Origin: Leuctra nigra
Lineage: Eukaryota > Arthropoda > Insecta > Plecoptera > Leuctridae
Direction of reading: 5' to 3'
NCBI GenBank assembly: GCA_934045905.1
Contig: CAKOGZ010000076.1
Coordinates: forward strand, 124,001 to 188,000
Length of the DNA stretch: 64,000 bases
Part shown: in pieces, positions 29,346 to 38,497 of the stretch
Layout of the letters: each line of letters opens with the position of its first letter
How positions within the stretch are numbered: position 1 is the stretch's first letter
The notes under the pieces: model-generated
Told to the model about the DNA's origin: nothing
Database searches by the model: none
What the model saw: the letters and a program-made list of their open reading frames with translations, nothing else
Translations under genes and position numbers: made by a program

Positions 29346-30010
29346 TGACGCTGCTTGCAACGAACTTCTCTACTCGAGTGATGACGCTGCAACGATACGT
29401 GTCACTAGGTTTTGGAAATTTGTAGTCAACAGTGCTACTGTCCTCCAAACCTGGTCGCGTGACGTCTGTGGTGTAGGTACCACCTAACCAACTGTTGATA
29501 TATCGGAATACGAGAGAGAGTTGCATGTAAACTATTTACTACATATCTATGGAATAATAAACTTGTGTTAAACTACTCATGTATATCATTCTCCCTCGTC
29601 CACGTCACAATCCGCTTCCCATAGACACGGTACCATGGTACGTCACACGGTATAGACACGCCGTGTAGAGAGATGTATGATTTGGTCCAGCCCGATCCCG
29701 GGGAGTCCAGCATTGAGATGTATGACACGGTACCGTGTGACGTAGCTCATACCATTACCGTGTGACGTAGCTCATACACAGACTCGATCTCGACGATCTT
29801 GAAACCTAGAGATGTATCCGATGTAAACTAAATACACCCAGCTAGGTATACCACACTGATGTGAGTCTCTATGAAGCGCTTGGTATACCATAGCTATGTG
29901 ACGTAGAATATGAGGTACCATAGACGAGAGAGTCATGAAGCGCTGGGTGTATTGTGACGCGCTGGGTATTTCCACGAGCTAGGTATTGTGACGCGCTGGG
30001 TAAAAAGATT
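29346..30010. other. Spacer with repeats before the tRNA-Arg gene
   Basis: Contains polyadenylation signal 'aataataaac' at about 29555, a 'ggtccagcccgatcccgggg' element at 29690-29709 (relatives at 31690, 38855 and 39210), several 'gtgacgtagctcatac' units (29735-29780), 'gaagcgct(t)gg(g)ta' units and the left arm of an inverted repeat (29949-29978). No gene seen. Confidence 0.5.
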
Positions 30011-30161
30011 CGACCCCGCCAGGATTCGAACCTGGGATCTTTCGCTCCGTAGGCGAACGCGGTATCCGTTACGCCACGGGGCCATGGAGCTTTGATCGCT
30101 GACTTTGGCTATCTCGTGTTCAAGTGGTTAACTCGTGGAAATACCCAGCGCGTCACAATAC
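29949..30161. repeat. 30-bp perfect inverted repeat flanking tRNA-Arg
   Basis: Left arm 29949-29978 and right arm 30132-30161 are exact reverse complements ('ctcgtggaaatacccagcg' plus 'cgtcacaatac'), with the tRNA gene in the 153-bp space between. Related arm sequences occur singly at about 42403-42430 and 55969-55993. Confidence 0.85.
30011..30083 (-). tRNA. tRNA-Arg (ACG)
   Basis: 73 nt on the minus strand. All four arms fold: a 7-bp acceptor stem (GGCCCCG with CGGGGTC, one G-U pair), D arm, anticodon stem TTCGC/GCGAA with loop CTACGGA (anticodon ACG), and T arm with 'GGTTCGAATCC'. A run of five T on the minus strand just after the 3' end (30002-30006) fits RNA polymerase III termination. 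CCA is not encoded, as in eukaryotic genes. No intron. Similar to arthropod/metazoan nuclear tRNA-Arg, so probably host-derived. Confidence 0.93.
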
Positions 30162-30528
30162 CAAGCTTGTGGAATCCATAGATAATCCTAGATACGATTG
30201 TTATACAAAGCCTCCGGCTCTAAGAAGCTTATGATCTTAACCTTGTGTAATGATCTGTTGAAACTACACGTGCTAATCACAAGATCTTCGATAGAGGAAC
30301 TACGTCAGCCCCGATATCTAGCTCAGTATACGTCAGACCCTATATCAAGTTTAGATTGGACGAATTCTAGCTCTGACGTAGGTGTTGTGGATCTACTTGT
30401 ATATAACGGTCTCTCTCTCCTACCACGATCGTTATACACTTTGTGCTCACACTAGTACTACGTTCGCTAGACACTTTGTGCTCACACTTTACTCAGTCTC
30501 CAGTTTGTAGTTTCGTTCTATTGAGATC
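30084..30528. other. Spacer between tRNA-Arg and dUTPase gene
   Basis: Holds the right arm of the tRNA inverted repeat, a member of the 'agatacgattgtt' dispersed repeat (about 30185-30202), ACGTCAG motifs, a 'tgtatataacgg' TATA-like element at about 30389 and 'actcagtctccagtttgtag' at 30491-30510, which may be the initiator of the dUTPase transcript. No convincing gene. Confidence 0.45.
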
Positions 30529-31557
30529 ATGTTGAGATGTTACGGCGACTCGTCAAGCTACGACATGGACAAGACAGGTCCTTGGGACTGGATTGGGCAA
30601 TACGTGAAGATTTACAATGAGGTACGTTGGTTCTTTCAATACTTGTTACCACACCCTACCCTTTCAATGCATTCAGTATTAGTCCACTTGTACCCCACAC
30701 TGTCCTAGTTTCGTCACGAGTACGTCACCAATGTTAGTTTACCTTGTTACCTAGTTTCGTCACGAGTACCTACGTCACCCATGTTGGCGTCACGAGTACT
30801 GTGCACGTCACGAATAGCTACGTCACGTCTATCAGCTACACTCGTTCTCGAACTCAACAGTGTGTTTGTATTCTAGGTGAAAACTGTGGGTGAAGATTGC
30901 AAGTTCACCCCCGAGAACGACAAGGATGGTGTCGCTGTGTACCGGTTTCTCTTGGCGTATGTCTACGGCGAACACCCCGGGGAAATACCCGAGGACGTTG
31001 TGCCCCTACGCAAGGCATTTCGTTTGGTACCAGGTTGTGGACTGAGGGACGGACCATTTGTCTATACCAATATCCGTCAAGCTGGGTATGCGAATGATCG
31101 GTTCGAAGATGACCCAAATGGGGTTGAGGTGATTCACCCTAGTGGTGTTGTAACAATCAATGTACCTGTTCACAAAGGAGATTTTGGGTTTGACATGATG
31201 TTTGATGGACCAATGAGGGTACATCGTGGTCGTACCCGTATACAGACTGGGATCTTTGTTGATAGTATTTTGGAGGGGCATTATGGTGACATTCGTTCTC
31301 GTTCGTCTCTATTTGCTAGAGGGATTCAATGTACTGGTTTGATAGACAATGGGTACCGTGGGGAACTTTGTGTAACTCTATGGAATTTGGGTCCCCGATA
31401 TGTTATCCCCGCCAATACTGGGTTTGCACAGTTTGTACTTGTAAAGGGGTGGTGTAGGGAGGAGGGTACTGAGCGAGGTGTGGGTGGATTTGGTTCAACT
31501 AACGTGGCAGAGCACGTGTGTGTGCCCCCAAAGCTGTGGACATTGGGAAACGTGTAA
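30529..31557 (+). CDS. dut: dUTPase, apparently spliced (exons 30529-30621 and 30877-31557)
   Basis: Hydrolyses dUTP to dUMP, keeping uracil out of viral DNA. All five trimeric-dUTPase motifs are seen: I 'GFDMMFDG', II 'RSSLFARG', III 'GLIDNGYRGE', IV 'AQFVLVK' and V 'GGFGSTN'. The second exon has no ATG near its start (it opens with GTG after a TAG acceptor). The first exon starts at ATG 30529, gives 31 residues ('MLRCYGDSSSYDMDKTGPWD') and ends with GAG|GTACGT in phase 0. The joined protein is ~257 residues, longer than usual dUTPases by an N-terminal extension of ~90 residues. Expression from GTG 30877 alone would still contain all motifs. Confidence 0.85.
30622..30876 (+). other. Predicted spliceosomal intron in dUTPase gene (255 nt)
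   Basis: Perfect GTACGT donor after GAG and a 'tgtgtttgtattctag' acceptor. Phase 0 on both sides. The intron body contains many 'cgtcacgagta' units (30714-30825), again showing repeat DNA inside an intron. Confidence 0.72.
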
Positions 31558-32549
31558 AGGAACATACGTAATAATAATTAAACACATGTGAGGCGATACT
31601 CGTCACTGTAACAAATGTATGTATTGAATATTGAATAAATACTATTGTCTATACCCGATGTATCAACCCTGTTATTATCCCATGTTCATTTGGTCCAGAC
31701 CGATCCGGGGGAGTCCAGCACTCCTGTCAGGTACAGACGTCACTGTACCACGTGATGATCTAGATATGACGTAGTATGACTGACCTGATGGGAGATGGAA
31801 GAAACGGACCGACACTCAGCTTACAACTTATCAGAGTGGGGAATACTAGTATTTTTCACATTATTTTTCTACGTTATCTGGGTAATTTAAGTCTGGCTTA
31901 AGCCTTAATGGTGGGATTAACTTTTTATGGCTTGGAAAATACTGGTATTTATCACTCTGATAACGTAATCTTTGGGCTTATTTGAACACGTCAGAGCTTA
32001 ATGGGATCATGGGCTTGTGAGACAATCGTATCTATGGATTAGGATCATAGGCTTGTGAGACAATCGTATCTTGGATTAGATACTGAGTGATAGCGGCTCA
32101 AGTGCTTGTGGAACAATGGTATCTATGGATTATAGACGATCGATCGCTGGATCATGGGCTTGTGGAACAATAGTATCTATGGATTATAGCTGATCGATCG
32201 CTGGCTTTACCATCCATTGTATTGTTATCGCTGGTGTTTCCAAGTGCAAGACCCATTGTTCTCTCCAAGTATATAGTACTCTAGCGCAGAGATATCGTCA
32301 GTCTTGTCTCTCGAGCCCGACTACCTGCTAGTCTCTTGAGCATACACAGTTACCAGTGACAGTATCAGTGACCAGTGCCTACGTCAGAGCTACGTCAGAG
32401 CTACACCTGCGAGTCTTCATACTCTGCATCATCACCTTCACACTCTACCTGTTGGTTGTCCCCACACTTGAGTAGTCGGTGAGTTGTTGTACCCTTCACG
32501 GGCTAGTAACATTCGATTTCCAAACCTTGTTCTTCTACCACCTGTGATC
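31558..32549. other. 1-kb spacer with dispersed repeats and an early-type promoter
   Basis: AATAAA signals at about 31634. A 'ggtccagaccgatccggggg' element lies at 31691-31710. From 31985 to 32200 a unit like 'atcatgggcttgtggaacaatagtatctatggatta' repeats four times; inverted relatives occur at 36775-36920 and 56085-56160. Then the TATA-CAGT promoter of the second RING gene and an ACGTCAGAG pair at 32381-32402. No gene seen. Confidence 0.6.
32270..32302 (+). promoter_or_regulatory. TATA-CAGT promoter of the second RING gene
   Basis: TATATAG 32270-32276 and CAGT 32299-32302, 29 bp apart, in a block ('tctccaagtatatag...ctagcgc...tcgtcagtcttgtct') that is conserved upstream of the genes at 35315 and 37291. 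An early, host RNA polymerase II promoter is inferred. Confidence 0.7.
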
Positions 32550-34715
32550 ATGATTGTGATTCACGATGGACGTATTGTCCCCATTAGAGTAAACGTCACG
32601 GTCACTGTGGACCGCGTTGGACGTCATTTGATTATCAATAGCTCCCTGAATAAACGAGCCTTGTACTTTCATTCTAGTAAACCCGTCAATCGAATTACTC
32701 GATGTGGTGGTTTACCCTTTTGTGAAATTGAGATTGAGTTTGTACCCGGAGACGTTTTCTGTGTGGGTGAACATTCAATACCTAGTTCACACAGTTCCGA
32801 GTTCACTCACCGTATCAACACTAGCGATAATACTACTGCTAGGTATGGTACAGTGGGTAGATACTCTTCCTACATCATGTCAGACAGTGGACCCGTTTGT
32901 GCAAGCTGTGGCACGGGTACTCCTACAATTGGGTACGCCGTGATGAGCTGTTGTCGTTTTCCTCATTCTCCCCTCGCTGTTGCAAGACCCCATGCAGATT
33001 GTAGTGCGCTCTTGCACTCGGGACAGAGCCCCACAGAGGCTTTTATCATGAGCCCTCGTATGTTTACAGTGCAAGCTAATGAGGCTAAACCTCTATCGAT
33101 TCTGAATGCTTTCTCTTGGGATGATTCGATTGATATATCTAGTGATGACGACTCGATGGATGATGAGTCTGACGATGAGGCCTTTATGCGTCGTATCGAG
33201 AGGGATGACGTTGACACGATCATCATTCCCGACGATGACGAAGAGGAGTCCGTTCCACTAGGATCAGTTTTAGACATGGAGTTGCTGGTTGAAACTATGA
33301 ATGAGTTTACCACCATTAGGAACATTCGTGCTGCTATCAATAGATCAATGATACCACGTGTGGATACACCCAACAGTATCTATACTTCTGTGTCAGAATG
33401 TGGGGTATGTTTCGAATCCAAACGGTGTTATAGCATTGCCTATTGCCCTCACTTGTTTTGCCTGGAGTGCATCTCTCGATTGGAACCCAAGTGTCCGGGT
33501 TGCCGAGCACCAGCACGCCGTGACGTGTGGACTTCATTGCGTAACCTCTATGGTGGCAGTGGAGTTATTGGGTCCCTCTCTACAACCGTGGTGTCTAACC
33601 CTGAGCATGCTCCTGCTACAGCGATCGCTCCTCTACAAACTGCTACAGCGATCGCTACACCCCCACAAGCTGCCAGCAATGCTACGCCAACTCCACGAGA
33701 CGTCACGACCCAGGCTCCAGCTCCTGCTACGCCAACTCCACGAGACGCGACGACGAGCCATGCTACAGCTACTCCGCGAGAGGTGAGCCATACGCGAGAC
33801 GTCACGATGACGACCCAGGCTCTTGCTACCCCACGAGACGTCACGAGCCATGCTCCTGCTACACCTCCTACCCCTCCTGCTACGCCAACTCCACGAGACG
33901 TCACGACATCTAGCCATGCTCCTGCTACACCACGAGACGTCACGAGCCATGCTACCCCAATTCCACCCGTTTATGAAGCCGAATACGGGGACGCTAGTTG
34001 GCGAGACCCACCTGTTTTGAGACACGCATACACTCATCGACGTGTGCGAGAGGTGACAACTCGAGAGGAGACACCTATTCGGCGAGAGGTTGTTCGCCGA
34101 GAGGTGACACCTCCTCCTAATCGCCGACGTGACGTGACACCAACTCGAGAAGTGACGACACCTAATCGCCGACGTGACGTGACACCACCTCCTAATCGCC
34201 GACGTGACGTGACACCTACGACACCTAGATCTACTGTGATTCAACGTGTCACACCTAGGTCCGATAGGGACCGTAGACCAGCTCGTGTACCTACACCAAC
34301 ACCAAGCCAAGCTCCTGTCCCAACACCAAGCGGAACTCCTGTGTATTTATTCGTACCAACACCAAACCCAGCTCCAACACCAAGCCCAGCTCGTCCCACA
34401 CCAAGCCCAGCTCCTATGCGACCGAGTAGTCGTCATGTGAGTTTCTCTACAGCTCAACATACCCCTGGACAGGTACGTCACACTGACGAACTACATACAA
34501 CCGAGGCTCAACGAAGGAGGATGCTACGACGAAGTAACGCTGTTCCCTATAATCCATACAACGCCCGTAACATGGTTAATGCGATGATACGAGCACCCGG
34601 GATGTCAACCGAAGGACACCCAGCCGAGTGTCATTGCGAACCCTGTCTGATTAATCGCCTCCGAGTTGCACATCGCGAGTTGCAAGAAACGATCGTGGCC
34701 AGAACGAGACGATGA
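32550..34715 (+). CDS. RING-finger protein with N-terminal cysteine domain and long repeat tail
   Basis: 721 residues from ATG 32550. (a) Residues ~1-140: a domain with 'RITRCGGLPFC' and 'CASCGTGTPTIGYAVMSCC', shared with the gene at 37291. (b) An acidic linker with 'DDDSMDDESDDE'. (c) 'SMIPRVDTPNSIY' and a C3HC4 RING, 'CGVCFE', 'CPHLFCLECI', 'CPGCRAP', almost identical to that of the gene at 28218. (d) ~350 residues of Pro/Ala/Thr-rich repeats ('TPRDVTSHAPA', 'REVTPP', 'RRRDVTP', 'TPSPAP'), coded by gacgtcacg units. Likely an E3 ligase whose tail is an expandable repeat. The fusion of module (a) to the RING module is unusual. Confidence 0.8.
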   Translation: MIVIHDGRIVPIRVNVTVTVDRVGRHLIINSSLNKRALYFHSSKPVNRITRCGGLPFCEIEIEFVPGDVFCVGEHSIPSSHSSEFTHRINTSDNTTARYGTVGRYSSYIMSDSGPVCASCGTGTPTIGYAVMSCCRFPHSPLAVARPHADCSALLHSGQSPTEAFIMSPRMFTVQANEAKPLSILNAFSWDDSIDISSDDDSMDDESDDEAFMRRIERDDVDTIIIPDDDEEESVPLGSVLDMELLVETMNEFTTIRNIRAAINRSMIPRVDTPNSIYTSVSECGVCFESKRCYSIAYCPHLFCLECISRLEPKCPGCRAPARRDVWTSLRNLYGGSGVIGSLSTTVVSNPEHAPATAIAPLQTATAIATPPQAASNATPTPRDVTTQAPAPATPTPRDATTSHATATPREVSHTRDVTMTTQALATPRDVTSHAPATPPTPPATPTPRDVTTSSHAPATPRDVTSHATPIPPVYEAEYGDASWRDPPVLRHAYTHRRVREVTTREETPIRREVVRREVTPPPNRRRDVTPTREVTTPNRRRDVTPPPNRRRDVTPTTPRSTVIQRVTPRSDRDRRPARVPTPTPSQAPVPTPSGTPVYLFVPTPNPAPTPSPARPTPSPAPMRPSSRHVSFSTAQHTPGQVRHTDELHTTEAQRRRMLRRSNAVPYNPYNARNMVNAMIRAPGMSTEGHPAECHCEPCLINRLRVAHRELQETIVARTRR

Positions 34716-35314
34716 GAGAATACCCTATTGTAACTTACTATGTACTATTGCTATATAACTTACTATTGTAACTTAACTTACTGTCTACTTGCTATATAAC
34801 TTGCTGTATATAAATTCATGTGGTGTATGGATGATGTATAAATAATAAACCTATTAAACCTATTACATATACCTTGTTATGACGCTTTACCCCATGCTAG
34901 AATATTTTCCTAGTCTCCCAATCCACATACAAATCACAAGTCCTTAGAGACAACCAATAGCGTACGTCATTAGAGACAGTACGTCACATTAACAGAGTCA
35001 GTCTATAGCTTACACTATGTTACTAGACGAGTCAAGACGTCATTAGAGACTGTACGTCACATTAACCACGTTACTTAGATGACGTGTAGCTTAGGACAGT
35101 CAATGGGATGTAACAATCATCTGGTAAATCCAGACCCACAAACATGATCCGATACGGATAACTATAAAAGCTATTTCCAAGTGTTAGACCAAGTATATAG
35201 ACCTCTAGCGTAGTGCTATCATCAGTCGTGGCTCGACACAGAGTTTGTCTTTGCCGAGTACCTGCAGAGCTATACCTGTGAGTCTTCGAGTCTGTACCTG
35301 AGCTACAACGAGTC
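34716..35314. other. Spacer with AATAAA and promoter of the truncated RING relative
   Basis: AT-rich 'acttactattgtaactta' repeats and 'aataataaacc' at 34846-34856, then GTACGTCATTAGAGAC units (34965-35060) and the promoter block at 35165-35245. No gene seen. Confidence 0.5.
35194..35226 (+). promoter_or_regulatory. TATA-CAGT promoter of the 166-residue gene
   Basis: TATATAG 35194-35200 and CAGT 35223-35226, 29 bp apart, in the same conserved block as at 32270 ('ccaagtgttagacc...ctctagcgtag'). Confidence 0.68.
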
Positions 35315-35815
35315 ATGAACTTTGTGCGTCGCCTGCTCGGAGCTGAAGCTGTCGCGAATCACTCAACTGATGCCAGTATACACAGTGGCGAGAAGATCGA
35401 TGACTCAATAGGATCACTTGTAGACATGGAGTTGCTCGTTGAAAATATGAACGAGTTTACCACTGTTGATAACATCCGTGCTGTTATACTTAAATCTATG
35501 ATACCACGTGTGGATACACCCGCTACACGAGAGGTTACTCGAGACGTCACGACATCAAACGTGGTGTGTGCTCCTGCTACACGAGAGGTTACTCCACGAG
35601 ACGTCACGACATCCTATAAATATTTTGTGTGGATGAAGCCATACATCACTCCATTCAGGCGTAGCAGGAGCATGCCGCGAGACGTCACAGTCGATGACGA
35701 TGACGATGATGAGGACGGGCCCGGTACTTGGACAGACACGTATGGAGAGGTACACGAGATGGTCACGCAAAGCGAGCTGAGACGATGGATGAAGCTGATG
35801 AGAAACGATGATTAA
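35315..35815 (+). CDS. RING-less relative of the RING-finger genes
   Basis: 166 residues. Residues ~30-65 ('GSLVDMELLVENMNEFTTVDNIRAV...SMIPRVDTP') match the segment before the RING of the 32550 gene, but at the point where the RING would begin the sequence changes to 'ATREVTRDVTTS' repeats. The C-terminus is 'TDTYGEVHEMVTQSELRRWMKLMRND', shared with the gene at 36196. It is therefore a deletion derivative that keeps an open frame, possibly a dominant-negative or adaptor form. Conserved promoter and AATAAA (about 35861) suggest it is expressed. Confidence 0.65.
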   Translation: MNFVRRLLGAEAVANHSTDASIHSGEKIDDSIGSLVDMELLVENMNEFTTVDNIRAVILKSMIPRVDTPATREVTRDVTTSNVVCAPATREVTPRDVTTSYKYFVWMKPYITPFRRSRSMPRDVTVDDDDDDEDGPGTWTDTYGEVHEMVTQSELRRWMKLMRNDD

Positions 35816-36195
35816 CTTACTGTGTACTATTGCTATATAATGTGGTGTATGGATTGTGTAAATAAACCTATTACATATACCCTTGTGTTCTGACTACCCA
35901 ATCCATCATACAAATCATACTTTGGATCCTGCTACGTTACGCAGAGTGTATAGCTTACGTTACTAGAGATGACATCTGATCAGAAGGGTACGTCATTAGA
36001 GACTGTACGACGTCACATTAACCGTATCGGATCAATCGTATACCAGCCATTGTTTCAAGTGTGAGACCAAGTATATAGCCCTCTAGCGTACACAGAGTTT
36101 TACCAGTGCCGAGTATCAAGAGTGAACCTGCGAGTCTCTCGAGTCAATACCAGTGACGAGTATCAGTACCTACGTCAGAGCTACACCTGCGAGTC
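35816..36195. other. Spacer with conserved promoter block
   Basis: AATAAA at about 35861, ACGTCATTAGAGACTGTAC motif at 35991-36010, then the promoter of the 74-residue ORF: TATATAG 36072-36078 and CAGT 36104-36107. The organisation copies the preceding gene's upstream region, indicating tandem duplication. Confidence 0.5.
36072..36107 (+). promoter_or_regulatory. TATA-CAGT promoter of the 74-residue gene
   Basis: TATATAG 36072-36078 and CAGT 36104-36107, 32 bp apart, in the conserved block 'caagtgtgagaccaagtata'. Confidence 0.6.
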
Positions 36196-36420
36196 ATGAA
36201 CTTTGTGCGTCGTATTGTCGCGATGGTGTTTACTCCTGCTACACGAGAGGTTACTCCGCTAGACGCGATTGTATCTAGCGATGCTCCTGCTACGCCAACT
36301 CCACGATACGTCACACCTCCCATAGACATCCCAACTTATAGAGACACATACGGAGTGGTACACCCGATGGTCACGAGAACCGAGATGAGACGATGGATGA
36401 GGATGATGAGAAACGATTAA
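36196..36420 (+). CDS. Short derivative of the 166-residue gene
   Basis: 74 residues. N-terminus 'MNFVRRIVA' corresponds to 'MNFVRRLLG' of the gene at 35315, and the C-terminus 'RDTYGVVHPMVTRTEMRRWMRMMRND' corresponds to its C-terminus. The internal module is deleted and replaced with 'ATREVTP'/'TPTPRYVTP' repeat. It keeps promoter, start, stop and an AATAAA (about 36458), so it may still be made, or it may be a late stage of gene decay. Confidence 0.5.
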   Translation: MNFVRRIVAMVFTPATREVTPLDAIVSSDAPATPTPRYVTPPIDIPTYRDTYGVVHPMVTRTEMRRWMRMMRND

Positions 36421-37290
36421 CTTACTGTGTACTATTGCTATATAATGTATGGAAAATAAAGAATAAACCTATTACATATACCCTTGTGTTCTGAATACCC
36501 AATCATACTTTGGATCCGCACCGTTACTGACGCAGAGTGTATAGCTTAGCCCTGCTAACGTTACGGATGACGTGTGGGTGACACAACTGTAATCCTATGT
36601 AATGTCGCTAAGCCGATAACGAACATCGGTAAACCCACACGATAACGTTGGTCGCTAAGCCGGTAAACCCATACGATTACGAAGCTTATGTTTGATCGAG
36701 TGGTTTATTATCGAGTGGTAGAGAACAATAGTTAGGTAAACCCATACGATTACGCCGATCCGATACGGATGATCGATGAGTTTATAATCCAAGATACGAT
36801 TGTTCCCACAAGCCTATGATCCGATACGGGAAGTAATCAATCAGCCTATGATCCGATAGAAGTGATCGATCAGTCATAATCCATAGATACGATTGTTCTC
36901 TACACAAGCCTATGATCCCTGGGGTTTCCAAAGTGTGAGCATTGTTCTCTCCAAGTATATAGACATCTAGCGCGGAGGTATCGTCAGTCTTGTCTTGAAC
37001 TTGCACGTCAGTCAGTCAGTGTCTGAACTTGCACGTCAGTCAGTCAGTGTCTCAGAGTTGTTCACAGTTGTGAAAAGTTTCACGTCACGTCTATCAGTTG
37101 TCAAGTTTACTGTGGTCCATGGTGGTTAGGTCACTTCTTCAAGTCAGTCCTCTAGCTACGTCATTTTTACTGTGGTCGGTTACCTTCTTGGTTATCTTAC
37201 CTCTAACGTCACTTCTAGTAGCCATTCGCTATACTCGCACGTCACGTCTATCCTTTATCCTTTGGTGCTATACTCTACTCGTTCTGAGCT
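36421..37290. other. Spacer with dispersed 'gatacgattgttc' repeats and promoter
   Basis: AATAAA at about 36458. Units 'cggtaaacccatacgat' repeat at 36610-36760. From 36775 to 36920 lie copies of 'ataatccatagatacgattgttc...cacaagcctatgatcc', the reverse orientation of the family at 31985. Then come a promoter block and a 34-bp direct repeat 'cttgaacttgcacgtcagtcagtcagtgtct' (about 36995-37053). No gene seen before 37291. Confidence 0.6.
36956..36988 (+). promoter_or_regulatory. TATA-CAGT promoter of the 315-residue gene
   Basis: TATATAG 36956-36962 and CAGT 36985-36988, 29 bp apart, with the conserved 'ctagcgcggaggtatcgtcagtcttgtct' block. The leader to ATG 37291 would be ~300 nt, long for this family, so an upstream start or leader splicing cannot be excluded. 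Confidence 0.6.
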
Positions 37291-38238
37291 ATGCATCTAA
37301 CTCTCGAGGGACGTATTTGGGTGCCGATTAAGTTGGATGTTCCGTTCACTGTCAAACAACGCTCGGGTCGTTATTCGATTGTGAATGACGACTTGGAGAA
37401 AACAGCTTTGTACTTTTACTGTGATAAACCTATCACACGTATCACTAGATGTGGCGGTTTACCCTTTTGTGTGATTGAGATTGAGTTGTGTATGGGAGAC
37501 ACATTCTGTGTGGCGACAGAGTATCATCAAAGTGTTAGACCTGGTGTCAATACGAGTGATGGTACTCCAGTTACCGATCCTAGTACCGTGGGACAGTATT
37601 CTTCATACCTCATGTCAGACACGGGTCCTATTTGTTCAACGTGTGGAACAGGTACTCCTACCATTGGGTACGCTGTAGTGAGTTGTTGTGCCAATCCTAC
37701 TTCTCCTGGAGCTGTTGTAAAAGCCGATCCAAATTGTAAAGCCTACTCGATTTGGGGAGAGAGTAACAATTACCCGGGTAAATTTCACGAGTCGTTGGCT
37801 GTCGATGAGTGTAAACCTCGTTCATCGGTGATCACACCGATGAGTTCTGAGACTGATACCGAGTCTGAGACCGATTCCGATACGGATTCTGGTGACGAGC
37901 ACGTGGTGGCCAAGTGTGACGCGGCAGCCGAATTGGTTTGGAAAGAAGTTCTGGGACAGTTCCCTTCAACATCCCAGTTGGCGGACCTGCTTGACGTACC
38001 TGAATCTATATACGAAATCATCAACACTCTACCCGAGGCGCCAACTTGGACTCCAACTGCACGTCAGCGTCGTCAAGAGAGGAGGGAACGTATTCGAGCT
38101 GTTCGACCATTTGTGAGGAGGTCTACAAATCCGTCAGGATACAACTCTTTATTGGATTGTGTTCGTAATGGTATAGAAGACGTATACGGTGAAGATAGTG
38201 AACAAATGTTGCACTGGGACGAGACTCAAAGAGAATAA
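37291..38238 (+). CDS. Paralogue of the 32550 N-terminal domain, without RING
   Basis: 315 residues. Residues ~1-150 match the N-terminal domain of the 32550 gene: 'TRCGGLPFC', 'STVGQYSSYLMSDTGPIC', 'CGTGTPTIGYAVVSCC'. An acidic stretch ('ETDTESETDSDTDSGDE') and a new C-terminal part with 'RRQERRERIRAVRPFVRRS' follow. The RING module is absent. The domain itself has six or more conserved cysteines and no family I recognise; it may bind a metal or be secreted-like, although there is no signal peptide. AATAAA near 38326. Confidence 0.75.
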   Translation: MHLTLEGRIWVPIKLDVPFTVKQRSGRYSIVNDDLEKTALYFYCDKPITRITRCGGLPFCVIEIELCMGDTFCVATEYHQSVRPGVNTSDGTPVTDPSTVGQYSSYLMSDTGPICSTCGTGTPTIGYAVVSCCANPTSPGAVVKADPNCKAYSIWGESNNYPGKFHESLAVDECKPRSSVITPMSSETDTESETDSDTDSGDEHVVAKCDAAAELVWKEVLGQFPSTSQLADLLDVPESIYEIINTLPEAPTWTPTARQRRQERRERIRAVRPFVRRSTNPSGYNSLLDCVRNGIEDVYGEDSEQMLHWDETQRE

Positions 38239-38497
38239 TTTGTATAACTTCACATTACTCACAATACATGTATAAATTGTTTAATCTTGGAACTATGGAT
38301 GTATAATTCGGTGTTGGAACTATAATAAACCTGTTAAGTAAAAAACATTGTATTCCTCATTCTATTCCCTCACCTCACTACCCAACATACTAATTGACTT
38401 GTATTGTTTTAATCTTGGAACTATGGATGTATAATGGTGTTGGAACTATGGAATAATCCTCACTACCCAACATACTAATTGACTTGTCATACGTGAC
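38239..38497. repeat. Direct repeat upstream of tRNA-Val
   Basis: 'ttggaactatggatgtataat' plus 'ggtgttggaactat' and 'cctcactacccaacatacta' followed by 'attgacttgt' occur twice, at 38285-38402 and 38412-38487. The second copy ends 10 bp before the tRNA gene. A duplication brought the tRNA neighbourhood next to a gene 3' end. AATAAA at about 38326. Confidence 0.7.

Noticed and set aside
29263..29487. 74-residue ORF at the end of the first RING gene
   Set aside because: Mostly overlaps the RING coding sequence in another frame; the rest is repeated 'ctcgagtgatgacgctgc' DNA.
30198..30455. 85-residue plus-strand ORF before the dUTPase
   Set aside because: Covers repeat units and the dUTPase promoter region; no protein-like features.
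37098..37331. 77-residue hydrophobic ORF upstream of the 315-residue gene
   Set aside because: Lies in the leader between promoter and ATG 37291. Hydrophobic composition comes from pyrimidine-rich DNA; could be an upstream ORF but not supportable as a gene.
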